From assembly GCF_004011175.1 (NCBI RefSeq), contig NZ_RQXX01000004.1, positions 1 through 64,000 on the forward strand: DNA of 64,000 nt, given 5' to 3'. Source of the stretch: Mesobaculum littorinae. GTDB taxonomy: Bacteria; Pseudomonadota; Alphaproteobacteria; Rhodobacterales; Rhodobacteraceae. A model generated the notes under the pieces. The model was not told the origin of the DNA and did not search any database. It saw only the letters and a list, made by a program, of their open reading frames with translations. Numbering within the stretch: position 1 is the first letter of the stretch; every line of letters begins with the position of its first letter. Shown in pieces: positions 1 through 8,321 of the stretch. The translations under genes were made by a program, and so were the position numbers.

Positions 1-187
1 CCGCAAGTGGTTTTTTGCAGAAACCGGGAAAAACTTCGCCGGCCCCGTCACGAGCCACCGCCACAGTCCTTGTTTTAAAGGTAGATAGGCCGCCCCGCCG
101 GGGATCAAGCTTTTGGCCTCTGGAAAAGTTGCCCCTGGGTGACCCGAGCCTCGGCGCGCACGATTCAGGGGCATTCTAGGGATCGGG

Positions 188-227
188 GCCGACTCGCTGC
201 CCTTCCGAGCGGCAAAATCGAGTCGGC
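188..227 (-). terminator. Stem-loop downstream of fdsD
   Basis: A perfect 9-base inverted repeat (GCCGACTCG at 188-196 and CGAGTCGGC at 219-227) lies 22 bases past the fdsD stop. A second short helix (TGCC 198-201 with GGCA 210-213) sits inside it. There is no run of U after the stem on the minus strand, so it may protect the mRNA 3' end rather than terminate alone. The rest of positions 1-249 shows no convincing gene. Confidence 0.35.
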
Positions 228-249
228 GAGTCGCGATTCCGGGCGAAAT

Positions 250-528
250 TTATTCCGGGGCGCCGCCGCGAGTCGTCGTGTGGTCGCTATGGGGGCGGTC
301 CACCGGAGCATCGGGGGGCGTGACCAGATCGCGGCGCATGGCCTCCATCACCAAGAGCTCCAGCCCCTCGCCCCCGTCAGCCACGTGATCGAACAGCTTG
401 CGCCGCATACGCGGCTCCCAGAAGTCGTTGATATGGGCCGCCAGGCGTTCGGCGCTGTCCATGCTTGGCTGCGTCTTGAAGAAGGTGGCGATCTGGTTGG
501 CCATGTGGACCGTCTTTTCAGGCGTCAT
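250..528 (-). CDS. fdsD: NAD-dependent formate dehydrogenase delta subunit FdsD
   Basis: A 92-residue protein and the last gene of the fds operon. FdsD is the small accessory subunit of soluble, NAD-linked, metal-dependent formate dehydrogenases and is thought to help assembly or stability; it binds no known cofactor. The sequence shows the family's typical opening, MTPEKTVHMANQIATFF, and the conserved segment HINDFWEPRMRRKL, which identify it with fair certainty. The start ATG lies 11 bases inside the end of fdhD, so translation is probably coupled. Position and order (G-B-A-FdhD-D) agree with the fdsGBACD operon of Cupriavidus necator and with rhodobacterial operons. Confidence 0.9.
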   Translation of the reverse strand: MTPEKTVHMANQIATFFKTQPSMDSAERLAAHINDFWEPRMRRKLFDHVADGGEGLELLVMEAMRRDLVTPPDAPVDRPHSDHTTTRGGAPE

Positions 529-1348
529 CGGGCTCTCCGCTCAGGCGATGGGGATGGGAATAGAGATCGAAGCCGCCGCCACGGGCATTCGCCGCGACGG
601 TCAGGCCTGCAGCTTCGGCTGCACGAAGTGCCGCAGCGGTCGGCGCCGAGACAGCCACCAGTATGGGCACCCCCGCGACCGCGCATTTCTGCACGAGTTC
701 CAGCGACACGCGGCTTGTCATCACGACGGCGCCCGCGCCGGGGTTGATCCCGTCCCGCAGCATGGCGCCCAGAAGTTTGTCGAGCGCGTTGTGTCGGCCG
801 ACATCTTCGCGCGCGAGGATGATCCCCCGCCCCGGCAGAAGCAGCCCCGCCGCATGCACGGCCCGGGTGGCATCGTGCAAAGGCTGCTGGCCCCGCAAGG
901 CATCCGTCGCCTCCGAGATCTCGCTCGCGGAGAAGGCCGCGCCCGGCGCTGTGATCGCGGGAAGGCTGCGCGCCGCCTGGTCGAGGCTGTCGATCCCGCA
1001 AAGACCGCAACCCACTGGCCCGGCCATGGTCCGACGGCGGGCGGCCAGCGCCTGCTCACGCTCCGCCACCAGCCAGAACCGCGCTTCCAGCCCGGCGTCG
1101 TGTGTAACGACCTCGAACTCCTCGATGTCGTTCAGATCGCGGATGAACCCTTCGCTCAGGGCAAAGCCGTGCGCAAAGTCCGGGATATGGTCGGGCGTGG
1201 CCATCATCACGGCCTGCGTGGTGCCGTTGCAGACGACGGCGACAGGGGTCTCTTCTGGCAGCGCGCGGCAGACCTGCCGGACGGCGCCGTCTGGGGTGAC
1301 GGCGCGGGCCGGAACCGGCCCTGCGCTGCCCGGGACCCTCGGGCTCAC
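518..1348 (-). CDS. fdhD: Formate dehydrogenase accessory sulfurtransferase FdhD (FdsC)
   Basis: FdhD passes sulfur from the IscS cysteine desulfurase to the bis-MGD cofactor of formate dehydrogenases, a step needed for activity. The 276-residue protein has the conserved CGLCG motif with the two functional cysteines at about residues 114 and 117, equivalent to the CxxC of the E. coli protein, and the downstream segment LAREDVGRHNALDK typical of the family. The start is a GTG at 1346-1348 that overlaps the fdsA stop as GTGA, showing translational coupling. It lies between fdsA and fdsD, the place where the family member called fdsC is found in fds operons. Confidence 0.93.
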   Translation of the reverse strand: MSPRVPGSAGPVPARAVTPDGAVRQVCRALPEETPVAVVCNGTTQAVMMATPDHIPDFAHGFALSEGFIRDLNDIEEFEVVTHDAGLEARFWLVAEREQALAARRRTMAGPVGCGLCGIDSLDQAARSLPAITAPGAAFSASEISEATDALRGQQPLHDATRAVHAAGLLLPGRGIILAREDVGRHNALDKLLGAMLRDGINPGAGAVVMTSRVSLELVQKCAVAGVPILVAVSAPTAAALRAAEAAGLTVAANARGGGFDLYSHPHRLSGEPDDA

Positions 1349-4269
1349 TCCGCGGCCGGAAGTATCCGACGCGCCTGGCGGGCCTGGCTGGCGTAGTCCT
1401 CCTGCCAGTCCGACGGGCCGTTCGAGGGGCTGACCTGAACCGCCGTCACCTTGTACTCGGGGCAGTTCGTGGCCCAGTCGGAGTAATCCGTGGTAATCAC
1501 GTTGGCCTGCGTGTCGGGATGGTGGAACGTGGTGTAGACCACACCGGGACTGACGCGATCGGTGATCTTGGCCCGCAGGGTGGTCTCACCGGACCGGCTC
1601 GCCAGCCGCACGAAGTCGCCGTCGTTGACGCCCCGGTTCTCGGCATCATGCGGATGGATCTCGAGCAGATCCTCGGCATGCCACGCGATGTTGCCCGTGC
1701 GCCGGGTCTGCGCCCCCACGTTGTACTGCGACAGGATGCGTCCCGTTGTCAGCAGCAACGGGAAACGCGGGCCGGTGCGTTCGTCGGTCGCCACGTATTC
1801 GGTGACGATGAACCGCCCCTTGCCGCGCACGAAGCCGTCGACATGCATCATCGGCATGCCGTCGGGCGATGCGTCGTTGCAGGGCCACTGGACCGACCCC
1901 ATTTCTTCGAGCTTTTCGTAGGACACGCCAGAGAAGCTGGGCGTGGTCGCCGCGATCTCGTCCATGATCTGGCTGGGATGGGTATAGTTCCAGTCGGCCC
2001 CCATCGCCTGCGCCAGAAGCTGCGTCACCTCCCAGTCGGCATAGCGGGCCTTGGGCGCCATCACCTTGCGCACGCGGTTGATGCGGCGTTCGGCGTTGGT
2101 GAAGGTCCCGTCCTTTTCCAAGAAGGTCGAGCCCGGCAGAAAGACATGCGCGTAGTTCGAAGTTTCGTTCAGGAACAGGTCGTGGACGATCACGCATTCC
2201 ATCGCGGCGAGGCCCGCCGCGACGTGCTTGGTGTCGGGGTCGGACTGCAGGATGTCCTCTCCTTGGCAATAGAGCCCCTTGAACGTGCCTTCGACCGCGG
2301 CATCCAGCATGTTGGGAATGCGCAGACCCGGCTCGTGGTCGATCTCGACCCCCCAGAGGCGTTCGAAGATGCCACGCGTCTCGGGGCTTTTGACATGGCG
2401 ATAGCCCGGCAGCTCGTGCGGGAAGGAGCCCATGTCGCACGACCCCTGAACGTTGTTCTGCCCGCGCAACGGGTTCACGCCCACGCCCGCGCGACCGATA
2501 TTGCCCGTCAGCATGGCGAGGTTGGCGATGCCGATGACGGTGGTCGAGCCCTGGCTGTGCTCGGTCACCCCGAGGCCATAGTAGATCGCCCCGTTGCCGC
2601 CCTTGGCATAAAGCCGGGCCGCCTGCCGCAAATCCGCCGCGGGCACGCCGGTCAGGCTTTCCACCGCCTCGGGCGCGTGGCGCGGATCGCGCACGAACTC
2701 CATGTAGTCGGCAAAGCTTGCGTCGTCGCAGCGTTCGGCGATGAAGGCGTCATCGGTCAGGCCCTCGTTCACGATGACATGTGCCATCGCGGTGACGACG
2801 GCGACGTTGGTGCCGGGGCGCAGGGCCAGGTGGTGCGACGCCTCGATATGCGCCGACCGGACAAGGTCGATGCGGCGCGGATCGACGACGATCAGTTTTG
2901 CCCCCTGCCGCAGCCGCTTTTTGAGGCGCGAGGCAAAGACCGGGTGGCCGTCGGTCGGGTTGGCGCCGATCACCATGACCACGTCCGAGTGTTCGACGCT
3001 GTCGAAATCCTGCGTGCCGGCCGAGGTGCCGTAGGTCTGGCCCAGGCCATAACCGGTGGGCGAATGGCACACCCGCGCGCAGGTGTCGGTGTTGTTGTTG
3101 CCGAAGACGCCGCGCGCCAGCTTCTGCACCAGGAACGTCTCTTCGTTGGTGCAGCGGCTCGAGGTGATGACGCCGATGGACCGGCGGCCATAGTCCTCCT
3201 GCAGCCCGCGCATCTTGGTCGCGGCAAAGCTCAGCGCCTCGTCCCAACCGACCTCGCGCCAGGGCTCGTCGATGCGGTCGCGGATCATCGGGCTCAGGAT
3301 GCGGTCGGAATGCTCGGCATAGCCATAGGCAAAGCGGCCCTTCACGCAGGAATGGCCGCGGTTCGCCTTGCCGTGCTTGTAGGGCACCATGCGCACCAGC
3401 TGGTCGCCCTGAAGCTCGGCCTTGAACGAACAGCCGACGCCGCAATAGGCGCAGGTGGTCACGACCGAGCGTTCGGGCGTGCCCATCTCGATCACCGACT
3501 TCTCCTGCAACGTCGCGGTCGGACAGGCCTGCACGCAGGCGCCGCAGCTGACGCAGTCGGAGGACAGGAAATCGTCGGTCGACATCCCGGCGCTGACGCG
3601 GGCATCGAAACCGCGCCCCTCGATCGTCAGGGCAAAGGTGCCCTGAACTTCGTCACAGGCGCGGACACACCGATTGCACAGGATGCATTTCGACGGGTCG
3701 TAGGTGAAATAGGGGTTCGAATCGTCGGCGGGGATGTAATCGGGGTTACCCAGATCCATCTGCGGCGCCCGCGCCCGCGCGTCTCCCTGCGCCAGCGTGC
3801 CCGCGCCAGACCGGTCGTAGTGGTTGCGCCCCGGGGTGTAGCGCACGTCGCGCAGGCCCACCGCGCCCGCCTGGTCCTGCAGCTCGCAATCGCCGTTGGC
3901 CGCGCAGGTCAGGCAGTCCAGCGGGTGGTCGGAGATGTACAGCTCCATCACCCCGCGGCGGATCTTCTTCACCTTCTGCGACTGGGTGTGCACCACCATG
4001 CCCGGGTGCACCGGCGTGGTGCAGGAGGCGGGCGTGCCGCGCCGGCCCTCGATCTCGACCACGCAAAGCCGGCACGACCCCCAGGCCTCGAGGTTGTCGC
4101 TGGCGCAGAGCTTCGGGATATCCAGCCCCGCCTCGGCAGCGGCCCGCATGACCGAGGTGCCTTCGGGGACCGTCACCTCGAAACCGTCGATGGTCAGCGA
4201 GACGGGCTTGCCCTCCTTGGCGGGGGTGCCCATGTCGCGATCGTCCCAGGGGATGATGAAGTCCTTCAT
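1345..4269 (-). CDS. fdsA: NAD-dependent formate dehydrogenase alpha subunit FdsA (molybdenum/tungsten catalytic subunit)
   Basis: This 974-residue subunit oxidises formate to CO2 at a bis-MGD metal centre and passes electrons through iron-sulfur clusters to FdsB. In order it shows a 2Fe-2S ferredoxin domain (Cys 55, 66, 69, 83), a NuoG-like Cys/His site (HPLDCLTC, Cys 119, 122, 128), two 4Fe-4S motifs (CILCNRCVRAC at 195-205 and CVSCGACVQAC at 239-249), then the molybdopterin domain with its own 4Fe-4S site (Cys 273, 276, 280, 308). The metal-binding Cys with the adjacent catalytic His is at about 401-402 (RVCHSPTG), so this is the cysteine and not the selenocysteine type. An in-frame reading continues upstream, but MKDFIIPWDD is chosen because its ATG overlaps the fdsB stop as ATGA. 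Confidence 0.96.
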   Translation of the reverse strand: MKDFIIPWDDRDMGTPAKEGKPVSLTIDGFEVTVPEGTSVMRAAAEAGLDIPKLCASDNLEAWGSCRLCVVEIEGRRGTPASCTTPVHPGMVVHTQSQKVKKIRRGVMELYISDHPLDCLTCAANGDCELQDQAGAVGLRDVRYTPGRNHYDRSGAGTLAQGDARARAPQMDLGNPDYIPADDSNPYFTYDPSKCILCNRCVRACDEVQGTFALTIEGRGFDARVSAGMSTDDFLSSDCVSCGACVQACPTATLQEKSVIEMGTPERSVVTTCAYCGVGCSFKAELQGDQLVRMVPYKHGKANRGHSCVKGRFAYGYAEHSDRILSPMIRDRIDEPWREVGWDEALSFAATKMRGLQEDYGRRSIGVITSSRCTNEETFLVQKLARGVFGNNNTDTCARVCHSPTGYGLGQTYGTSAGTQDFDSVEHSDVVMVIGANPTDGHPVFASRLKKRLRQGAKLIVVDPRRIDLVRSAHIEASHHLALRPGTNVAVVTAMAHVIVNEGLTDDAFIAERCDDASFADYMEFVRDPRHAPEAVESLTGVPAADLRQAARLYAKGGNGAIYYGLGVTEHSQGSTTVIGIANLAMLTGNIGRAGVGVNPLRGQNNVQGSCDMGSFPHELPGYRHVKSPETRGIFERLWGVEIDHEPGLRIPNMLDAAVEGTFKGLYCQGEDILQSDPDTKHVAAGLAAMECVIVHDLFLNETSNYAHVFLPGSTFLEKDGTFTNAERRINRVRKVMAPKARYADWEVTQLLAQAMGADWNYTHPSQIMDEIAATTPSFSGVSYEKLEEMGSVQWPCNDASPDGMPMMHVDGFVRGKGRFIVTEYVATDERTGPRFPLLLTTGRILSQYNVGAQTRRTGNIAWHAEDLLEIHPHDAENRGVNDGDFVRLASRSGETTLRAKITDRVSPGVVYTTFHHPDTQANVITTDYSDWATNCPEYKVTAVQVSPSNGPSDWQEDYASQARQARRILPAAE

Positions 4270-5783
4270 TCGGCGGCCTCCTTCTGACGCGCAAAGTCGT
4301 CGGGGAAGTGGGTGAGCGCGCTCATCACCGGGTAGGGCGTGAAACCCCCCAGCGCACAGAGCGATCCGTCGGTCATCGTCTCGCACAAATCGGTCAGAAG
4401 CGCCGCGGCCGCCGGGTCCCCGGCGGCGATGCGGTCGATCGTCTCGACCCCGCGTGTCGCCCCCAGACGGCAGGGCGTGCACTTGCCGCAGCTTTCAACG
4501 GCGCAGAATTCCATCGCGAAGCGGGCCATGCCCAGCATGTCGGCGGTGTCGTCGAAAACGGTGATGCCGGCATGGCCGATCAGCCCGCCCTGCCCGTCGA
4601 ATTCCTCGTAGCCGAAGGGCGTGTCGAACTTCTCGCGCGGGAAATAGGCCCCCAGGGGCCCGCCGACCTGAACCGCCTTGACCGGGCGCCCGCTGGCGGT
4701 GCCCCCGGCGACATCGTCCACCAACTCGCCCAGCGGCAGGCCGAACGCCGTCTCGAACAGTCCGCCGAAGCGGACGTTGCCGGCGATCTGCACCGGGATC
4801 GTGCCCTTCGACCGGCCCAACCCGAAATTGGCGAAATGCTCGGCCCCGCGTTCGAAGATCACCGGCACCGTGGCCAGCGAGATCACGTTGTTGACGACCG
4901 TGGGCTTGCCCAGAAACCCGTGCAGCGCGGGCAGCGGCGGCTTGGCCCGGACCACGCCACGCTTGCCTTCCAGGCTGTTGAGAAGCGAGGTCTCCTCGCC
5001 GCAGACATAGGCGCCTGCGCCAACGCGGATCTCCATGTCGTAGCTTCGCCCGGACCCCAGGACGTCGGCCCCCAGAAGCCCGCGGGCCCGGCCGATGCGC
5101 ACGGCCTCCTGCATCACCTCGATCGCGTCGGGGTATTCGGACCGCAGGTAGACATAGCCCCGGGTGGCGCCGGTCGCGATCCCGGCGATGGCCATCCCCT
5201 CGATCAGCGAGAAGGGATCGCCTTCCATGATCATGCGGTCGGCAAAGGTGCCCGAGTCGCCTTCGTCCGCGTTGCAGACGATGTATTTCTGATCGGCCCT
5301 GGCCAGCCGCACCGTGTCCCACTTGATCCCCGTAGGGAACCCCGCGCCGCCGCGACCGCGCAGGCCCGACAGTTTAAGCTCGTCGACAATCGCCTCGCCC
5401 GACATGGCCAGCGCCCGGCGCAGGCCCTTCAGCCCGCCGGTCGCCTCGTAGGCGTCAAGGTCGAGCGGATCGATCACGCCGCACCGGGCAAAGGTCAGCC
5501 GGGTCTGGCGGGCGAAGAACGGAATATCCTCGACCCGTCCCAGCGTGTCGATCTCGCCACCCAGAAGGGCCGGCACATCCGCGGCCCGCACGGGTCCGTA
5601 GGCCAACCGCCCCTGCCCCGCATCGATTTCGACCAGAGGTTCCAACCAGGTCATGCCGCGGCTGCCGACGCGGATCAGCTCGACCGTGATGCCGCGCGCC
5701 TCTGCCTCGTCGCGGATCGCAACTGCGACATCCTCGGCGCCCAGGGCCTTGGCCACGGCATCGCGGGACAGGTAGATCTTCAT
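4266..5783 (-). CDS. fdsB: NAD-dependent formate dehydrogenase beta subunit FdsB (FMN/NADH subunit)
   Basis: A 505-residue NuoF-like subunit that takes electrons from FdsA and reduces NAD+ through FMN and a 4Fe-4S cluster. The N-terminal about 100 residues form the thioredoxin-like extension seen in FdsB, starting MKIYLSRDAV. The glycine-rich FMN/NADH region RGRGGAGFPTG and the NADEGDSGTFADR segment are clear, and the C-terminal cluster motif is ESCGKCTPCR. The stop overlaps fdsA by ATGA and the start overlaps fdsG by ATGA, so the three structural genes are tightly coupled. Upstream in-frame codons were rejected because they fall inside fdsG without a ribosome binding site. Confidence 0.96.
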   Translation of the reverse strand: MKIYLSRDAVAKALGAEDVAVAIRDEAEARGITVELIRVGSRGMTWLEPLVEIDAGQGRLAYGPVRAADVPALLGGEIDTLGRVEDIPFFARQTRLTFARCGVIDPLDLDAYEATGGLKGLRRALAMSGEAIVDELKLSGLRGRGGAGFPTGIKWDTVRLARADQKYIVCNADEGDSGTFADRMIMEGDPFSLIEGMAIAGIATGATRGYVYLRSEYPDAIEVMQEAVRIGRARGLLGADVLGSGRSYDMEIRVGAGAYVCGEETSLLNSLEGKRGVVRAKPPLPALHGFLGKPTVVNNVISLATVPVIFERGAEHFANFGLGRSKGTIPVQIAGNVRFGGLFETAFGLPLGELVDDVAGGTASGRPVKAVQVGGPLGAYFPREKFDTPFGYEEFDGQGGLIGHAGITVFDDTADMLGMARFAMEFCAVESCGKCTPCRLGATRGVETIDRIAAGDPAAAALLTDLCETMTDGSLCALGGFTPYPVMSALTHFPDDFARQKEAAE

Positions 5784-6283
5784 GTCCGCGCCTCCGCGAG
5801 AAGCGCGTCCAGACGCGTCTCGTCCAGCCCGGCCACGACCCGTCCGTCGACCATCGCGTTGGGGCCGTTGGCGCACAGGCCCAGGCAATAGACAGGCTCG
5901 ACCGTGATCGCGCCGTCGGTGGTCGTGCCGTGCCACTCGACCCCCAGCTTGGCCAGCGCCGTTGCCGCAAGGGTATTGGCGCCGCGGGCCTGGCAGGCCT
6001 CGGCCCGGCAGATCTTGACCGTGTGGCGCCCGGCCTTCGCCTTGCGGAAGTCGTGGTAGAAGGACATCACGCCATGCACCTCGGCACGCGTCAGGTTCAG
6101 CGCGTCGGCGATCACCGGGATCGCGGCCTGCGGAACATGGCCGAACATATCCTGAAGTGCGTGAAGCATCGGCAAAAGCGGACCTTCAAGCTGCGCGTGA
6201 CGGGCGACGATCTCGCCGATCTCGTGCAGGTCCTGTTCCGTGGCCACAATGCTGGCGCCCGACGTGGCGGCACTGGCTGACAT
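5780..6283 (-). CDS. fdsG: NAD-dependent formate dehydrogenase gamma subunit FdsG (2Fe-2S)
   Basis: A 167-residue NuoE-like subunit carrying a thioredoxin-fold 2Fe-2S cluster and forming the diaphorase unit with FdsB. Cluster ligands fall in CRAEACQ and CLGLCANGPN. It is the first structural gene of the operon. The ATG giving MSASAATSG is preceded by GGGAGG with good spacing, which favours it over an upstream in-frame ATG. The 103-base gap to the LysR gene holds two inverted repeats that may control the operon. Confidence 0.95.
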   Translation of the reverse strand: MSASAATSGASIVATEQDLHEIGEIVARHAQLEGPLLPMLHALQDMFGHVPQAAIPVIADALNLTRAEVHGVMSFYHDFRKAKAGRHTVKICRAEACQARGANTLAATALAKLGVEWHGTTTDGAITVEPVYCLGLCANGPNAMVDGRVVAGLDETRLDALLAEART

Positions 6284-6328
6284 GGCTGTCCTCCCTTGGG
6301 TCGTGGGGAGCATCACCGCATTTGCATG

Positions 6329-6375
6329 CGGGAATCAATAATCGATTCCCGTCGATTGATCGGATTTCCCGATCA
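6329..6375 (-). promoter_or_regulatory. Paired inverted repeats upstream of fdsG; candidate LysR operator/promoter region
   Basis: Positions 6329-6351 form a near-perfect 23-base palindrome around GGAATC and GATTCC arms. Positions 6357-6375 hold a second perfect repeat (TGATCGG, five-base spacer, CCGATCA). Both lie between the LysR gene and fdsG. Palindromes with AT-rich centres in this place are usual LysR-type binding sites, and the downstream operon is the obvious target. This is inference from position and symmetry only. Confidence 0.45.
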
Positions 6376-6386
6376 TGCGCGCTGAT

Positions 6387-7280
6387 TCAGCCAGACGCCT
6401 CGTCGTGCATCCTCCGGCCCTCGGCCAGCAATTCGCGGATCATCGGCGTCTGCGGCTCGGCCCGCGGGGCGACGATACCCATGGCATGCCCGGCCCGCCC
6501 GCCCTCGATCGGCACGGTGGCCAGCGGGCGGCCGGCGGCGAGAAAGGTGGCGATGTCACGGGGCAGGATCGTCATGCAGTCGCTGGCCCCGGCCTTGGCC
6601 GCCAGCACGATGATCGAGCTCGACTCGATCCAGACCTCGGCTTCGACCCCCGCTTCGGCCAGGTTGCGGTCAAGAATGCGGCGGTTCTGCATGTCGGGAG
6701 TGAGCAGCGCCAGCTTCTGACCGCGGAACGCCTCCCACCCCACGTGGCTGCGGCTGGCCAGCTCGGACCCCGCCGCGCAGACCAGCATGTAGCTTTCGCG
6801 GTAGAGCTCCTGCGTCGCGTGCCGCCCGAGCGGTTCGTTGTCGAGATAGGACAGGCCGGCGTCGACCTCGAGGTTCTCGAGCATCCGCAGCACTTCGGAC
6901 GAGTTGCGCGACAGGATGGTGAAGCGCACCCCGGGGTGGCGCGCGCCGAACCGGCTGAGCAGGTCGGCCGCCCAGGTCAGCGCAGTGGGCACCACCGCCA
7001 CACGCAGCCGCCCGGACACGCCGCCGCGCGTCGCGCGCATCTCGTCGCGCAGGCGGCGGGTTTCGCCGACTATGCCGCGGGCGCGCACCAGCGCCCGCTC
7101 GCCCTCGGGCGTCAGGCCGCCGTAGCGCGAGCCGCGAAAGATCAGCTTGACCCCAAGCTGGTCCTCAAGCTGCTTGATCCCCGACGACAGGGTCGGCTGG
7201 CTGATGCCCAGCGTCTGCGCCGCCCGGCCGAAATGCCCTTCGGTCGCGACGGCGATGAACATCTCAAGCTTGTCGATCAT
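6387..7280 (-). CDS. LysR-family transcriptional regulator, probable regulator of the fds operon
   Basis: A 297-residue LysR-type regulator. Residues 1-60 are the winged helix-turn-helix (ATEGHFGRAAQTLGISQPTL), followed by the linker helix and a periplasmic-binding-fold effector domain from about residue 90. It is on the same strand as and directly upstream of fdsG, an arrangement shared with the FdsR-type regulators of formate dehydrogenase operons, so control of fds by formate or a related signal is the likely role. The effector cannot be read from sequence. Its own start is 259 bases from the divergent L,D-transpeptidase gene. Confidence 0.88.
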   Translation of the reverse strand: MIDKLEMFIAVATEGHFGRAAQTLGISQPTLSSGIKQLEDQLGVKLIFRGSRYGGLTPEGERALVRARGIVGETRRLRDEMRATRGGVSGRLRVAVVPTALTWAADLLSRFGARHPGVRFTILSRNSSEVLRMLENLEVDAGLSYLDNEPLGRHATQELYRESYMLVCAAGSELASRSHVGWEAFRGQKLALLTPDMQNRRILDRNLAEAGVEAEVWIESSSIIVLAAKAGASDCMTILPRDIATFLAAGRPLATVPIEGGRAGHAMGIVAPRAEPQTPMIRELLAEGRRMHDEASG

Positions 7281-7539
7281 CTGCGCCCGCGCCCCCGTTT
7301 GCGGCCCCGCCTCGCGACAAAGTTACCCACGGGCGTGGCCTGAACGAAACCGTTGCCCCCTTTTGCTGCGTAGATACTGGCAGTGGCGTATCGGACATGG
7401 CACAGAAGCCACATCACCGCCCATGTCGGGGAACCTGGGGCAAAGCCCTTCGATTGAGGCGATAGCACTGCCGCAGCGTCCGCGTCGTCACCGGCGCCGC
7501 ACCGGCTGGAAAAGACTGTCATCTGGAGACCGAAACACC

Positions 7540-8208
7540 ATGACGATGAACCGCAGAGACATGATGGCCTCGGGCCTTGCCGCCTTCGGCGCCAGCCTCT
7601 GGACCGGCAGCGCGCTCGCGCAGGCCGCCGCGACCGAGGCCGGAGCCGCCGCCGGGGCCGCGCCGCTTGCCCCCGATGCCGCCGAAGCCGCGGTCGACCC
7701 CGATCTGCCGGCCCGCCTGCGCCCAGCCCTGGTGACCATGCGCGCCAACCTTCCGGCCGGACAGGTCCACGTCTTCCCCGACCACTTCCAGCTGTTCTGG
7801 ACCCTGCCCAACCGGCAGGCCTGGCGCTACGGCATCCGCGTCGGCCGCAAGGGCCTGTACGAGCCCGGCCGCTACTACGTCGGCGCCAAAAAGGAATGGC
7901 CATCGTGGAAACCCACGCCCGACATGATCGAGCGTGAGCCCGAGCATTACGGGAAATACGCCGAAGAGGGCATGGAAGGCGGGCCGAACAACCCGCTGGG
8001 TGCCCGCGCGCTCTACCTCTTCCAGGAGGGACGCGGCGACACCTACCTGCGGATCCACGGAACGGCGGACGAGTGGTCCATCGGCCGCGCCGTATCGAAC
8101 GGCTGTGCAGGCCTGACGAACGAGCAGATCAAGCTGCTTTATACCAAGGTTCCGATGAATGCGACGGTGGTGCTTTATCCCAAGATGATCCCGGCCGGCG
8201 TCAGCTAA
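7540..8208 (+). CDS. L,D-transpeptidase family protein (YkuD fold) with Tat-type signal
   Basis: A 222-residue exported protein of the L,D-transpeptidase family, which makes 3-3 cross-links in peptidoglycan or attaches proteins to it through a catalytic cysteine. The N-terminus has a twin-arginine motif (MNRRDMMAS) and a hydrophobic stretch ending ALAQA, predicting export. An Ala/Glu-rich linker follows, then the catalytic domain with HGT at about residue 174 and the active-site SNGC about 15 residues on, where most family members have SHGC. The start ATG has GGAG eleven bases upstream; a second ATG two codons on is possible. It stands alone, with a strong terminator 33 bases after the stop. 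Target protein or cross-link is unknown. Confidence 0.88.
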   Translation: MTMNRRDMMASGLAAFGASLWTGSALAQAAATEAGAAAGAAPLAPDAAEAAVDPDLPARLRPALVTMRANLPAGQVHVFPDHFQLFWTLPNRQAWRYGIRVGRKGLYEPGRYYVGAKKEWPSWKPTPDMIEREPEHYGKYAEEGMEGGPNNPLGARALYLFQEGRGDTYLRIHGTADEWSIGRAVSNGCAGLTNEQIKLLYTKVPMNATVVLYPKMIPAGVS

Positions 8209-8240
8209 GCTCGCCAGGCCGCAGTCACCTGAACGAAGAA

Positions 8241-8269
8241 AGGGGCGCCCCGACGGGGCGCCCCTTTTT
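8241..8269 (+). terminator. Intrinsic terminator after the L,D-transpeptidase gene
   Basis: A perfect ten-base-pair stem (GGGGCGCCCC twice, loop GAC) is followed by TTTTT. It lies between two convergent genes and clearly serves the plus-strand gene. Confidence 0.88.
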
Positions 8270-8321
8270 GCTGTCCGACTTGCGCCGCGCGGATAATGAC
8301 GGGGGCGGCGGCCGCCCGGTT

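Noticed and set aside
1519-4287. A 922-codon plus-strand open reading frame opposite fdsA
   Set aside because: It is an antisense shadow of fdsA caused by high GC; the translation is His/Arg/Ala-rich with no family features, while fdsA has all cofactor motifs.
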